Notes: generated by a model not told the origin, from the letters alone. A DNA stretch of 64,000 nucleotides from JARRLC01 sp050290865 (GCA_050290865.1 JBNKIW010000008.1:66228-130227); one strand, 5' to 3'. Shown: positions 53,967-63,569, counted from the first letter of the stretch. A program made the numbers and translations.

Positions 53967-55073
53967 ATGTTGCAGCGGCTCAAGGCGTTGATCGTGAAGG
54001 AATTGCTGGCCGTGCTCCGCGACCCGCGCGGCCGCATCGCGCTCATCGGGCCGCCGCTCATCCAGCTCTTCGTCCTCAGCTACGCGGCAACGCTCGATGT
54101 CAGCAATTTCGATATTGGCATCCGCAACCAGGACGCCGGGTACTGGAGCACGGAGTTCATGCAGCGGATCGCGGGCGCGCCTTCGGTGCGGCGTATCCTG
54201 CGCGTGGAAAATGATACTCAACTTCGCGCCGCCATCGACATGCAGCGGGCGATCGCCGTGGTGCAGTTCAGCCCGGATTTCTCGCGAAACATTGAGGCGG
54301 GACGGCCCGCCGAGGCGCAGGTCATACTCGACGGCCGCCGCTCGAATGCCTCGCAGCTCGTGCTCGGCTATCTGACGTCGATCGCCAACGGCCTCTCGGC
54401 GGGGATCAACGTCAACGCGGCAAACACGCCGCCCGATCCGACTGTGACGCGGCACTGGTTCAACCCCTCCCTCGAATTCCAATGGTTCATCGTGCCCGCC
54501 CTCATCGGCATGATCAGCATGATGGTGTCGCTGATCGTTACCAGCCAGTCGGTGGCGCGCGAGCGGGAACTCGGCACGTTCGAGCAGCTCATGGTCTCGC
54601 CGCTGCGCACGCACGAAATCCTCCTGGGCAAGACCGTCCCGCCGCTCATCATCGGCTATGTCCAGGCCACGGTGTTCGTGCTTGCCGCGGTGTTCTTCTT
54701 TCAGGTGCCGCTGCGCGGCTCGATCGTTCTGCTTTATGTCAGCCTGTTCTTCTTCATGGCGTCCGTGATCGGCGTCGGGCTGTTCATCTCGTCTCTTGCG
54801 CAAACGCAGCAGCAGGCGTTCCTGGGCACGTTTCTGTTCATTTCACCCGCCGCGCTCCTGTCCGGCTTTGCGACACCCGTGGAGAACATGCCGGAATGGC
54901 TGCAGACCTGCACGCTCATCAACCCCTTGCGGCATTTTCTGGTGATCGTGCGCGGGATCTTTCTGAAGGCCATGCCCGCCAGCGACGTCGCGGCGAGTAT
55001 TCTGCCGCTCGCGCTCATCGCGGTCTTCACGCTGACCGTCGCGGCGCTCCTGTTCCGGAGCAGGACAGAGTAG
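53967..55073 (+). CDS. ybhR: ABC-2 type permease (YbhR-like)
   Basis: 368 residues with the same layout as its upstream neighbour: N-terminal helix (GPPLIQLFVLSYAATLDVSN), periplasmic loop, and ERELGTFEQLMVSPLRTHEILLGK before the C-terminal helices. Starts one base after the ybhS-like stop. Last gene of the operon. Confidence 0.93.
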   Translation: MLQRLKALIVKELLAVLRDPRGRIALIGPPLIQLFVLSYAATLDVSNFDIGIRNQDAGYWSTEFMQRIAGAPSVRRILRVENDTQLRAAIDMQRAIAVVQFSPDFSRNIEAGRPAEAQVILDGRRSNASQLVLGYLTSIANGLSAGINVNAANTPPDPTVTRHWFNPSLEFQWFIVPALIGMISMMVSLIVTSQSVARERELGTFEQLMVSPLRTHEILLGKTVPPLIIGYVQATVFVLAAVFFFQVPLRGSIVLLYVSLFFFMASVIGVGLFISSLAQTQQQAFLGTFLFISPAALLSGFATPVENMPEWLQTCTLINPLRHFLVIVRGIFLKAMPASDVAASILPLALIAVFTLTVAALLFRSRTE

Positions 55074-55204
55074 CCGCCAGCGGCCCCGCCCAGTAACCTT
55101 TACGGATGCTTTTCGCGCGGCAGGCATTGCAATTATGCGCGTGCCGGGTAAGAGTTTGCGCGTCGCGGCGTGATGCCACCGTTTATCAACACCCTAAAAT
55201 TTTC

Positions 55205-55234
55205 TTGCATACCTAAACCAAATATCAACATTAT
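55205..55234 (+). promoter_or_regulatory. Candidate promoter of rcdA
   Basis: TTGCAT (55205-55210), an 18-nt spacer and CATTAT (55229-55234) in an AT-rich stretch that stands out from the GC-rich background, ~58 nt before the rcdA start. Confidence 0.4.
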
Positions 55235-55291
55235 TAGCTATCAGCTTAAGGTTGAACGCTCACCCAGTCTCACCACGTAAAGCGAGTGTAA

Positions 55292-55828
55292 ATGAGTCAG
55301 TCCGGCGCAGTGCCACCCACACCCCTCCGCGGTGTAACCGTTCAGTTCCGGCCGCGGTCCGGCCGGCAGGATGAGTTCCTCGCCCTGTTCCGTGAAGGGA
55401 TGGGGCTGGTTGAGGAGACGGCCAATTATCTCGAGGGTCCCGGCCGGCGCGAGTCGAAAGCGCTGAAGCCTTTCGTGTCGCTCGCCTACGCGACCGAGAG
55501 CATGCGCCTGACCACCCGGCTGACGCAGATGGCCACGTGGCTTCTTGCGCGCCGTGCGGTGTTCAACGGCGAGAGACTGCTCAACACCGGCGGTATTTCC
55601 GATCCTCTGCTGCTTCCGCCGATGACGCGGACAGCCGGATCGAAAGGCTATGATGAATTGCCCGCGCAGTTGAAGCATCTGATCGAGGCGAGCTACGACC
55701 TGTACGCCAAGATCTATCGCTTCGACGCGGCTGACGATTCCGAGCCGAAGGCGGCTGCTCCGCGGGGCGCCAATGGCGTCGCATCGCAGCTTGCCCGCCT
55801 GGAGGCCGCATTCACGGGGCAGGGCTGA
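55292..55828 (+). CDS. rcdA: RcdA/DUF1465-family adaptor for CtrA proteolysis
   Basis: 178 residues, all helical. The block FREGMGLVEETANYLEGPGRRESKAL followed by SLAYATESMRLTTRLTQMATWLL is the conserved DUF1465 core. In Caulobacter crescentus this protein is an adaptor, with CpdR, that delivers CtrA and other substrates to ClpXP during the cell cycle. Its presence supports an alphaproteobacterial origin. The C-terminal ~30 residues are variable. Confidence 0.9.
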   Translation: MSQSGAVPPTPLRGVTVQFRPRSGRQDEFLALFREGMGLVEETANYLEGPGRRESKALKPFVSLAYATESMRLTTRLTQMATWLLARRAVFNGERLLNTGGISDPLLLPPMTRTAGSKGYDELPAQLKHLIEASYDLYAKIYRFDAADDSEPKAAAPRGANGVASQLARLEAAFTGQG

Positions 55829-55961
55829 CCGGGACGACATTGCCCGCGCAAGCCAGCGCTCGCGGCGGTAGCCCGAACTTCCGACACGCCTGACGCGTCA
55901 TGTTGCTGATTCGCGGTTCTTCCTGCCATGGACGCGCTGTAGCCATCCTGTGCGGGCGGAT

Positions 55962-57080
55962 TCAGCTTCCCAGGCGCGCCGCTGCTGCGTGCAATGCCTC
56001 ACCGAGTGCCGCGGCGAGCAGGTCGAGACCCGCGTCCGTCCCGCAGCTTACCCGGATGCAACGGTCCAGCGGCGCGATCGCCGGCTTGCGCACGAAAATG
56101 TCGCGGGCGATCAGTTCGTCGTGCACGGCCTGGGCAAAGGCGCCGTCGCGCCCGCCGTCGATGGCCACGAAGTTCGTAGCCGAGGGCAGCGGATCCAGGC
56201 CCGCTTCACGCGCGATCGCCACGATTCGCTCCCGCGCATGCAAAATGCGCTTCACAGTCTCCGCCAGATAGGTCTGATCCTGAAGCGCGGCCAGCGCCCC
56301 CGCCTGGGCGATGCGCCCGACGCCGAAATGATTGCGGATCTTATCGAACGCGGCCACCCCCCGCGCCTCGCCAAGCACATAGCCCACGCGCAGCCCCGCC
56401 AGACCATAGGCTTTGGAGAACGTGCGGAAGCGCAGCACCTGCGGGTTCGTCACATCCAGCGGCGGGACGGCGTCCGCGGGCGCCAGGTCACAGTAGGCCT
56501 CATCGAGCAGAAGCAGGGTGCGCGGCGGCAGGCTGGCGATGAGATGCCCGATCTCGTCCGCGTTCCACCAGGATGCCATCGGGTTGTCGGGATTGGCAAC
56601 GTAGAGAAGCGGCGCAGCCTCGCGCCGTGCGGCGTCCAGGAGCGCAACCAGATCCTCGCGGTCGCCCGAATATGGCACCTTGACGAGCCGTCCCCCGTGC
56701 CCGGCCACCTGATAGTTGAAGGTCGGATAGGCACCGTCCGAGGTTACGACCGGCGTTCCCGGCTCCAGATACATCCGTACAACCAGCCCCAGCAGGCCAT
56801 CGATCCCCTCGCCGACGGCCACATTCTCGAGAGCTACGCCGTGGTGGCGGGCAAGCGCGGTCCTCAGCTCGTAGTTTTCCGGGTCACCGTATTTCCACAC
56901 CTCCTCTGCCGCTTCGCACATCGCGGCGATGGCCTGCGGGCTCGGTCCGAAAGCGCTCTCATTGGCGCCGATTCGCGCGCGGAACCGCCGGCCAGTCCGC
57001 CGCTCATGCGTCTCGGGGCCAACGAAGGGAATCAGCGAAGGCAGAGCCTCGACAACAGGCGTGAGGCGTGGAGCGGGCAT
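55962..57080 (-). CDS. Histidinol-phosphate aminotransferase-like PLP enzyme
   Basis: 372 residues, fold type I class II aminotransferase. GANESAFGPSP, VAVGEGIDGLL, the aspartate in LLLLDEAYCDL and the PLP lysine in RTFSKAYGLAGLRVGY are clear, as is the C-terminal arginine in CIRVSCGT. It is close to HisC, but there is no his operon nearby, and paralogues act on aromatic or other amino acids, so the exact substrate is open. Confidence 0.88.
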   Translation of the reverse strand: MPAPRLTPVVEALPSLIPFVGPETHERRTGRRFRARIGANESAFGPSPQAIAAMCEAAEEVWKYGDPENYELRTALARHHGVALENVAVGEGIDGLLGLVVRMYLEPGTPVVTSDGAYPTFNYQVAGHGGRLVKVPYSGDREDLVALLDAARREAAPLLYVANPDNPMASWWNADEIGHLIASLPPRTLLLLDEAYCDLAPADAVPPLDVTNPQVLRFRTFSKAYGLAGLRVGYVLGEARGVAAFDKIRNHFGVGRIAQAGALAALQDQTYLAETVKRILHARERIVAIAREAGLDPLPSATNFVAIDGGRDGAFAQAVHDELIARDIFVRKPAIAPLDRCIRVSCGTDAGLDLLAAALGEALHAAAARLGS

Positions 57081-57182
57081 TCTGAAATCTCCTGAAGTTT
57101 TGGTGAGGTGCCGGACCGCCGGTGCGCCATTATTTCTCGAAACGCCAGTTAAATGCCAGCCCGCACTTTGCTATAAGGCCCC

Positions 57183-58772
57183 ATGGCAAATGGCTTGATC
57201 AACATCTTCCGGTTGACACGCGCGGGCGCGGTGCTGCTCTGGCATGGCGTCGATGTCGTCCCTGAAGACCTGGACCTGCCCGCCGCGCGGGCGCTCCGGC
57301 GGATGACGGCGCCCCTGCGCAGGCTCCGGAACAGAGGCGGACAGGCGACGCGGCTGTCCAGGGCGCTGGCCTCGCTCGGCCCCAGCTACATCAAGCTCGG
57401 CCAGTTCCTGGCCACCCGCCGCGACGTCATCGGGCCGGAGATGGCCGCTGATCTCGCCAGCCTGCAGGACCGTCTCCCGCCCTTCTCGATGAACGAGGCG
57501 AAGCGCGCCATCCGTGAATCGCTAGGCTGCGACGCGGAGGCGCTTTTCACGACGCTCTCCGAGCCGGTTGCCGCTGCGTCCATCGCGCAGGTGCACAAAG
57601 GCAGCGTGCCCGACGCGAATGGCGGCCCCCGCGAGGTGGCGGTGAAAATCCTCCGCCCTGGTGTCGAGGCGCGTTTTCAGCGTGACCTTTCCACCTTCTA
57701 TTTCGCCGCCCGGAAGGCCGAGCGCTGGCATCCTCCGACACGCCGCCTGCGTCCGGTGGCCGTGGTGGATACGCTGGCCGAATGGGTGAGGCTGGAGATG
57801 GATCTCCGTCTGGAAGCTGCCGCCATGTCGGAAATGGCGGAGAACATCGCCAAGGCAGGCGACGAGCGCCTGCGCATTCCGAAAGTGGATTGGAAACGGA
57901 CCTCTGCGCGCGTGCTGACAACCGAGTGGGTCGACGCCATCCCCATCGGCGACCTTGCCGCCCTCGACCGGGCGAAAATCGATCGCCGCGAACTCGGCCA
58001 GCATGTGATCCGCAGTTTCCTGCGCCACGCCATGCGCGACGGCTTTTTCCACGCCGACATGCATCAGGGCAATCTGTTCGTCGAGCCCGACGGCACGCTT
58101 GTTGCGGTCGATTTCGGCATCACGGGGCGTCTGGGGCCAAAGGAGCGGCGGTTTCTGGCGGAAATCCTCTACGGCTTCATCACCCGTGACTATCGCCGCA
58201 CGGCACGGGTCCATTTCGAGGCGGGTTACGTGCCGCCGCATCACACCGTGGATGCGTTCGCGCAGGCGCTGCGCTCTATCGGTGAACCGCTCATGGACCG
58301 CCCGGCGAGCGAGATCCCGATGGCGAACCTGCTGGCGCAGCTTTTCGAGGTCACCGAGCTGTTCGACATGCAGACGCGGCCGGAACTGCTGCTGCTGCAA
58401 AAGACCATGGTGGTGGCGGAGGGCGTGGCGCGCTCGCTCGATCCCGAACTGAACATGTGGACCGCCGCCGGGCCGGTGGTAACGGAATGGGTCGAAGGCC
58501 AGATCGGGCCGCGCGCCCGGCTCGCCGAGGCCGCCGACGGTGTGAGTGCGGTCGCCGGTCTTCTCGCTGACGCACCGAAAATCGCCGAACAGGCGCGCCG
58601 CGCGGGCACGACCTTTGCCGAAATGGCGGAGAATGGCTTTCGCCTCGATCCGGCCACCGTGGAGCGCATGGCGGCCGCTGAAGCGAGGCATTCGCGATCG
58701 AACCGCGTGGCGATGTGGATCGGCGCGCTGGCGCTGGCGGCAATCGCGGTCAAGCTCTGGTTCATGAGCTGA
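57183..58772 (+). CDS. ubiB: UbiB/ABC1 atypical kinase-like protein
   Basis: 529 residues. All UbiB hallmarks are present: KxGQ in YIKLGQFLATRRD, the alanine-containing nucleotide loop in EPVAAASIAQVH, VAVKILRPG, catalytic-loop ADMHQGNLFV, and VDFGITGRLG. Two hydrophobic segments at the C-terminus anchor it in the membrane. It supports ubiquinone biosynthesis through its ATPase activity. It begins ~100 nt after the divergent aminotransferase start. Confidence 0.93.
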   Translation: MANGLINIFRLTRAGAVLLWHGVDVVPEDLDLPAARALRRMTAPLRRLRNRGGQATRLSRALASLGPSYIKLGQFLATRRDVIGPEMAADLASLQDRLPPFSMNEAKRAIRESLGCDAEALFTTLSEPVAAASIAQVHKGSVPDANGGPREVAVKILRPGVEARFQRDLSTFYFAARKAERWHPPTRRLRPVAVVDTLAEWVRLEMDLRLEAAAMSEMAENIAKAGDERLRIPKVDWKRTSARVLTTEWVDAIPIGDLAALDRAKIDRRELGQHVIRSFLRHAMRDGFFHADMHQGNLFVEPDGTLVAVDFGITGRLGPKERRFLAEILYGFITRDYRRTARVHFEAGYVPPHHTVDAFAQALRSIGEPLMDRPASEIPMANLLAQLFEVTELFDMQTRPELLLLQKTMVVAEGVARSLDPELNMWTAAGPVVTEWVEGQIGPRARLAEAADGVSAVAGLLADAPKIAEQARRAGTTFAEMAENGFRLDPATVERMAAAEARHSRSNRVAMWIGALALAAIAVKLWFMS

Positions 58773-58834
58773 GCATGTCTCCGGCCACCGCAATAGTGAG
58801 CGCTTCCTTGGGATTGATCAAATTTAGTACAAAA

Positions 58835-58862
58835 TTGCACTTTCATTCTGCATTAAGATAAT
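58835..58862 (+). promoter_or_regulatory. Candidate promoter of the YeeE-like gene
   Basis: TTGCAC (58835-58840), 16-nt spacer, GATAAT (58857-58862), within a strongly AT-rich stretch (58815-58870). Confidence 0.5.
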
Positions 58863-59001
58863 TCTAAACTTCGGCTGAAGGCCGCGCCTGTAATGGGCCG
58901 TTCCGCGCCGCGCCTTGGCGGTCCCGCATCCTGCCGGGGCAAGGGTGATGCCCGAGGAGGCGCCCGCGCGAGCATAATCCGGCCGTGTGAGGACGTCGAG
59001 G

Positions 59002-60102
59002 ATGGGGCCACTACCTGAATGGGGCGTCGGGCTCGCTGGTTTCCTGAGCGGAATGGCGTGCGGCTACGGCATCCGCCGGGGCAAGCTGTGCACCTTCGGC
59101 GCGATCGAGGACTGGGTTGCCGCGCGGGATACGAGGCGGTTGAAGGTCTTTGCGCTGGCGCTCATCGTCGCGGTGGCGGGCACGCAGGCACTGGTTGTGG
59201 CGGGCAGCTTCGACTCCCATGCCACCACCTATGTCCCCGCCGCCATCCCGATCCTTTCCGTAATCCTCGGAAGCGTGCTGTTCGGCATCGGCATGTCGCT
59301 CGTGGGAACATGCGGCTTCGGCTGCCTCGTGCGGCTCGGTGGCGGCGATCTGCGCGCGCTTGTCGTGCTGCTGGTCTCGGGCGCCGTGGCTTATGCCGCG
59401 CTGCGCGGCGTGCTGCTCGATCTGCGTGTCGAGTGGCTCACATCGTGGCAAATCCCCCTTCCTGAAGGCACGCGCGCCGAACTGGCGGCGCTGCTCGGGC
59501 GGTATCTCGGCGCCCATACACGCGTGCTGGTGACAATCGCCGTCGTCGCGGTTCTGGGCCTGTGGGTATTCACGGATCACCGCCTTGCCCGCACGCCGCG
59601 TCTCGTTTTCGGGGGCGTGGTGCTGGGGCTGGGCGTGGTCGCCGGATGGGTGACGACCGGCGTCATGGTGGACGAATTCGACCTGCCGCGTCCGCAGAGC
59701 CTGACTTTCGCCGGTCCCATCGCCAAGGCGCTGTTCGGGCTTCTGGGATCGGCGGAGCGGCTGACGGATTTCGCCGTGGCCAGCGTCTTCGGCGTCGCGG
59801 CGGGGGCGGGACTGGCGGCGGCGGGGGCGAGACAGTTCCGCTGGGAGGCGTTCGACGATCCGCGCGAAATGCGCAGGCACCTCGCGGGCGCCGCGCTGAT
59901 GGGCTTTGGCGGCGTCACCGCGGGCGGGTGCACGATAGGGCAGGGGCTTACGGCGGGGTCGCTTCTGGCGCTGACCTGGCCGCTGGCCGTGGCCGGGCTT
60001 TTCATCGGCGCGCGGCTCGGGATCTTCTTCATCCTGGAAGGGCGTTTCGCGGACGCCGTGCGCGGAGCGTTTCCGAGGCTGTTCGGACGGATCCCCTATT
60101 GA
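59002..60102 (+). CDS. YeeE/YedE-family sulfur-compound transporter
   Basis: About 366 residues with 8-10 hydrophobic segments and the family's cysteine/glycine motifs: GYGIRRGKLCTFGA, SLVGTCGFGCLVRLGGGD and GGVTAGGCTIGQGLTAGS. Such cysteines relay thiosulfate in characterised homologues (TsuA), so sulfur-compound uptake is likely. Start choice is uncertain: ATG 59002 or GTG 58987. Its end overlaps the convergent histidine kinase gene by 7 bases. Confidence 0.88.
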   Translation: MGPLPEWGVGLAGFLSGMACGYGIRRGKLCTFGAIEDWVAARDTRRLKVFALALIVAVAGTQALVVAGSFDSHATTYVPAAIPILSVILGSVLFGIGMSLVGTCGFGCLVRLGGGDLRALVVLLVSGAVAYAALRGVLLDLRVEWLTSWQIPLPEGTRAELAALLGRYLGAHTRVLVTIAVVAVLGLWVFTDHRLARTPRLVFGGVVLGLGVVAGWVTTGVMVDEFDLPRPQSLTFAGPIAKALFGLLGSAERLTDFAVASVFGVAAGAGLAAAGARQFRWEAFDDPREMRRHLAGAALMGFGGVTAGGCTIGQGLTAGSLLALTWPLAVAGLFIGARLGIFFILEGRFADAVRGAFPRLFGRIPY

Positions 60103-61487
60103 GGTTGGGCGCCGCCCTCATCCGCCGCGGGCAGATCCAGTTCTGCAGCCAGTCCGCCGAGCTCCGAACGGCCCAGTTCCAGCCCGCCGCCGTAAAGACC
60201 GGTCAGTTGTGCCACGATCGCCAGCCCCAGCCCGTGACCCGGCGTCGTCTCATCCAGCCGCTCGCCGCGCGTGAGCACGGCCCGGCATTCGGCCTCGCCG
60301 AGCCCCGGCCCGTCATCCTCGACCGTCACCTTCAGCCGTCCGCCCTCACGCCGGGCGCGGATGCGGATGGTGGCGCGCGCCCATTTGCCCGCATTGTCGG
60401 CCAGATTGCCGATCATATCGCCGAGATCGTCCGCCTCGCCCGCGAAAACGAGGCCCGGCGCCGTGTCCATCGCGACGCTTCGCTCCGGATAGAGGCGCGC
60501 AAGGCCGAAGCGCACATCCTCCAGGACCGTATCGAGGGAAGCGCGCACGCCCGGCAGGCGCTGCACCGCCTTGGTCCGCGCCCTGACCAGGTGATGCTCG
60601 ATGACGCGGGCCATCCGGTCCGCTTCCGTCTTCAGCGACGCGCCGCCGTTGGCTGGCAGGGTGGCCGCCTCATTGCGGATGACGGCCAGCGGCGTCTTCA
60701 GCGCGTGCGCGAGGTCTCCGGCCTCGGTGCGGGCGCGTGCGACCATGGCCTCGCGCTCATCCAGCAGGCCGTTCAACTCTTCGACGAGCGGCGCCACCTC
60801 CGCCGGGCCGGTGCTGTCGAGCCGCGTCTGCAGCCCGCCGCGGACCGCGGCAAGCCCGGCGCGCATCGTTTGCAGCGGCTTCAGACCATATGTGACCTGA
60901 AGGGCGATGAGCACCGTCAGCGTCAGCCCGAGCAGGCCGAGTGCTGCCGCGAGTTGCCCCATGAACGGCAATACGTCCTGGCGCACGGTGCTGCACGGCC
61001 CGGCGACGAGCACCGTGAACGCCTGGGCGCTCTCCGGCAGCACGATATCCTGAGCGATGATGCGCAGCCGTGCCTTCCCCGGTCCCGGACCATCGGCAAG
61101 CACGGCGGGCTGCCCCGGTCCCGGCGCGCGGGCGGCGAGACGATGCCCGAGGAGCGAGGGCGAGCGCTTCAGCGTGTCCGCGCCTTTGCGGATTTCCCAG
61201 TACCAGCCGGACAGAGGCGTCCAGAACCGCGGGTCGGCAGGCTCCCATCTGAGCCTCAGCGTGCCGTTCTCCCCCGCTTCGGCGGCGGCAACGATTTCGG
61301 TCAGATGATCGCGCAAAGTGTCTTCGAAATGCCGCCGCATCTGTGCGCGGAACAGAATCACCAGCAGCACGCCCGTAGCGAGGAGCGCGATCACCACCCA
61401 GGCCAGCGATGCCATCAGAAGCCGCAGCCGCAGCGATCCCGGCTTGAAGCCGGCGGCGTCCACAGCAGTGGCCGTGGTCTGTGTCAC
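60096..61487 (-). CDS. Sensor histidine kinase
   Basis: 463 residues. Two membrane helices (~25-47 and ~180-200) flank a ~130-residue periplasmic sensor. HAMP region, then the phosphoacceptor His261 in GDLAHALKTPLAVI, N-box GNLADNAGKWA, G1 DDGPGLGEAE and G2 GHGLGLAIV. GTG start overlaps the response regulator stop (GTGA). Signal unknown; the co-operonic PepSY protein may modulate it. Confidence 0.93.
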   Translation of the reverse strand: MTQTTATAVDAAGFKPGSLRLRLLMASLAWVVIALLATGVLLVILFRAQMRRHFEDTLRDHLTEIVAAAEAGENGTLRLRWEPADPRFWTPLSGWYWEIRKGADTLKRSPSLLGHRLAARAPGPGQPAVLADGPGPGKARLRIIAQDIVLPESAQAFTVLVAGPCSTVRQDVLPFMGQLAAALGLLGLTLTVLIALQVTYGLKPLQTMRAGLAAVRGGLQTRLDSTGPAEVAPLVEELNGLLDEREAMVARARTEAGDLAHALKTPLAVIRNEAATLPANGGASLKTEADRMARVIEHHLVRARTKAVQRLPGVRASLDTVLEDVRFGLARLYPERSVAMDTAPGLVFAGEADDLGDMIGNLADNAGKWARATIRIRARREGGRLKVTVEDDGPGLGEAECRAVLTRGERLDETTPGHGLGLAIVAQLTGLYGGGLELGRSELGGLAAELDLPAADEGGAQPQ

Positions 61488-62164
61488 GTCGTCGGTCCTT
61501 CGCTGCCGTCCCCCGCCAACTCATAGCCCTGGCCGCGCCGAGTCTGGATCAGGCTCGCGCCGATCTTCTTGCGCAGCCGGTTGATGAGCACCTCGATGAC
61601 GTTCGAATCGCGGTCCTCGTCGTGGCCGTAGATGTGCTCGCTCAACTCGGTCTTCGAAACCGTGCGGCCGGGATGCATCATCAGATGGGCCAGCGCGCGG
61701 TATTCCAGCGCCGTCAGATCGAGTACCGCGCCGCCCTGCGTCACGCGCTGCGCCGCCGGGTCGAGCGTCAGGCCGGCAACCGTGATGAGCGGCGAGGCAT
61801 GGCCCGCGGCACGCCGCATCAGCGCTTCGAGCCGCGCGAGCAGTTCCTCCATCTCAAAAGGCTTGGCGAGGTAGTCGTCGGCGCCCTCGCGAAGGCCGGT
61901 CACTTTCTCACGCCATGAGCCGCGGGCGGTCAGGATCAAGACCGGCATGGTCCGGCCCGCCTGCCGCCAGCGCTGGATTACCGTGAGGCCGTCGAGCGTG
62001 GGCAGGCCGAGATCGAGCACCACCGCGTCATAGGGCTCGCTGTCGCCGAGATACCATGCATCCTCGCCGTCATCCGTGCTGTCCACGGCGTAACCCGCGC
62101 GGGTGAGCGCCGCCATGAGCTGACGGGCCAGGCCGTTGTCGTCCTCGGCAATCAGAACCCTCAC
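61484..62164 (-). CDS. OmpR/PhoB-family response regulator
   Basis: 226 residues: receiver domain with acidic pair EDD at 7-9, phospho-Asp51 (VVLDLGLP) and the AKPFE lysine near 101; C-terminal winged helix with RTVSKTELSEHIYGHDEDRDSNVIEV...LRKKIG-type pattern. Overlaps both neighbours by 4 nt, so PepSY, regulator and kinase are translated together. Confidence 0.95.
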   Translation of the reverse strand: MRVLIAEDDNGLARQLMAALTRAGYAVDSTDDGEDAWYLGDSEPYDAVVLDLGLPTLDGLTVIQRWRQAGRTMPVLILTARGSWREKVTGLREGADDYLAKPFEMEELLARLEALMRRAAGHASPLITVAGLTLDPAAQRVTQGGAVLDLTALEYRALAHLMMHPGRTVSKTELSEHIYGHDEDRDSNVIEVLINRLRKKIGASLIQTRRGQGYELAGDGSEGPTT

Positions 62165-62553
62165 CGGCGCCTTCCTCCCTGCCAGCCGCGACGCAAGCGC
62201 AGACGTCTGCGGTGCCGGCCCCTCTTCCCCCCGATCCGTTCCAGGAGCGCGAGCGTGCGGGCGTCGTAGACGAGCTTCAGGATACGCCCATCGGGGGGAA
62301 ATATCTTCACCTCATAAAGCCAGTCGTGGCCGCTGTCTTCCGCGGCGGGCAGCAGCTCCGCTCTGAGAATGTGCGCGTGCGGGTGCTCGGCTTTCACGCG
62401 CGCCAGCAGTCTGTCTACGGACACGAGCGCAGGCGGATCGGCGGTATTCGCCCCGGCCGCTGCCGTCGCCAACAGAGTGAGGCCGAGAAACAGGGCAGTC
62501 AGACGCCGCAGCAACGCGCGCCGCACTGGAAGCATTGGCTTCGCCTGGGTCAT
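62161..62553 (-). CDS. PepSY-domain exported protein
   Basis: 130 residues from the ATG at 62553. N-terminal hydrophobic export signal (LTALFLGLTLLATAAAGA), then one PepSY domain (VSVDRLLARVKAEHPHAHILRAEL...WLYEVKIFPPDGRILKLVYDARTLALL) and a very basic tail ending RRR. First gene of the two-component operon. PepSY proteins with such pairs may act as periplasmic modulators of the kinase; that is inference. Confidence 0.88.
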   Translation of the reverse strand: MTQAKPMLPVRRALLRRLTALFLGLTLLATAAAGANTADPPALVSVDRLLARVKAEHPHAHILRAELLPAAEDSGHDWLYEVKIFPPDGRILKLVYDARTLALLERIGGKRGRHRRRLRLRRGWQGGRRR

Positions 62554-62729
62554 GTGTTCACCCGCCGTGGCCCATCTTTTCCTTTGTATCACGGGCCTTT
62601 GTGTAGGTTCTCCCTGAGGGAAATGCTAGGCGCGCGCGCCTTACGCCAACCTTAAAAGGCCTTTCAGCGAGGTGAAAGCGGCCAGGGTCTAACGTCTGTG
62701 CATATGAACCAGACACAAAGGAGCGTCAG

Positions 62730-63215
62730 ATGAAGAAGACCCGCAGGATCGTTTGGCTGGCGGCGGGTGCGATCAGCGCCGCCATGGTCACGGCGGCCGT
62801 TGCGCAGGGCATGGGACCGGGTGGCGGCATGGGCCGGGGCGGCGGAATGGGGATGGGCGGCATGGGCATGGGGCCGGTCGCCAAGCTCTGCGCCGCGGAA
62901 CTGGACAAACATTGCTCCGGCCAGCGCGGTCCGCAGGCCCGGGCCTGCCTTGAAGCGAAGGAAGATGAGCTGTCGGAGGATTGCCGCGTGGCGCTGGAAT
63001 CGACCGGACCGGACCGTAGTCCCGGCGCCGGCCCGGTGGCGCGGCTGTGCATGGTCGAAATCGACAAGTTCTGCACCGGGGTCGAGCATGTCGCCGGCCG
63101 GGTGCGAACCTGCCTCGATAAGCACCGCGGCGAACTGAGCAATGCCTGCACGACGGCGCTCGATACGACCGGCCGCGGCTGGAGAAGGATGCAACAGCAA
63201 CAGCAGCAGAATTAA
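62730..63215 (+). CDS. Exported cysteine-rich repeat protein, long form
   Basis: 161 residues: signal peptide (cleavage near AVAQ, residue ~26), a Gly/Met-rich segment (~27-48), then two GLG1-type cysteine-rich repeats, each of the form C-AAELDKHC...ARACLEAKEDELSEDC, with four cysteines per repeat, and a polyglutamine end. AAGGAG precedes the ATG. Divergent from the PepSY/two-component operon. Met- and Cys-rich composition would suit metal binding, unproven. Confidence 0.85.
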   Translation: MKKTRRIVWLAAGAISAAMVTAAVAQGMGPGGGMGRGGGMGMGGMGMGPVAKLCAAELDKHCSGQRGPQARACLEAKEDELSEDCRVALESTGPDRSPGAGPVARLCMVEIDKFCTGVEHVAGRVRTCLDKHRGELSNACTTALDTTGRGWRRMQQQQQQN

Positions 63216-63305
63216 CGCGGCGGGTGAACGTCGAAAATCTGAGCCGAGGAAGTTTCAGCCGTCCTGCCGCTTCATAGCCGAAGGACGAAGAAAAGGAGCC
63301 AACCC

Positions 63306-63557
63306 ATGTTTACCAAGACAACAGCAGCAATCATCATCGCCGGTGCCGCGATGCTGGCGTCGGCTGGTCCCAGCGCAGCGCAGCGCTGGGGGCGCGGCCC
63401 GGTCGCCACGGCCTGTGCGGCCGAGATCAGCAAATACTGCGCCAAAGAGCGTCATGGAGGCGGTGCGGTGCGTGCCTGCCTGGAATCCCGGCGCCGCAAA
63501 CTATCGGCCCGGTGCCGGCGTGCCCTCAACAACACGGGCTTCGGCCGCCGCCGGTAG
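63306..63557 (+). CDS. Exported cysteine-rich repeat protein, short paralogue
   Basis: 83 residues: signal peptide (cleavage near SAAQ, ~26) and a single cysteine-rich repeat (ACAAEISKYC...RACLESRRRKLSARC) followed by a basic end. Clearly related to the upstream gene product; probably a partial tandem duplicate. AAAGGAG is upstream of the ATG. No Met/Gly-rich part. Confidence 0.85.
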   Translation: MFTKTTAAIIIAGAAMLASAGPSAAQRWGRGPVATACAAEISKYCAKERHGGGAVRACLESRRRKLSARCRRALNNTGFGRRR

Positions 63558-63569
63558 TGATCGAGAGTT

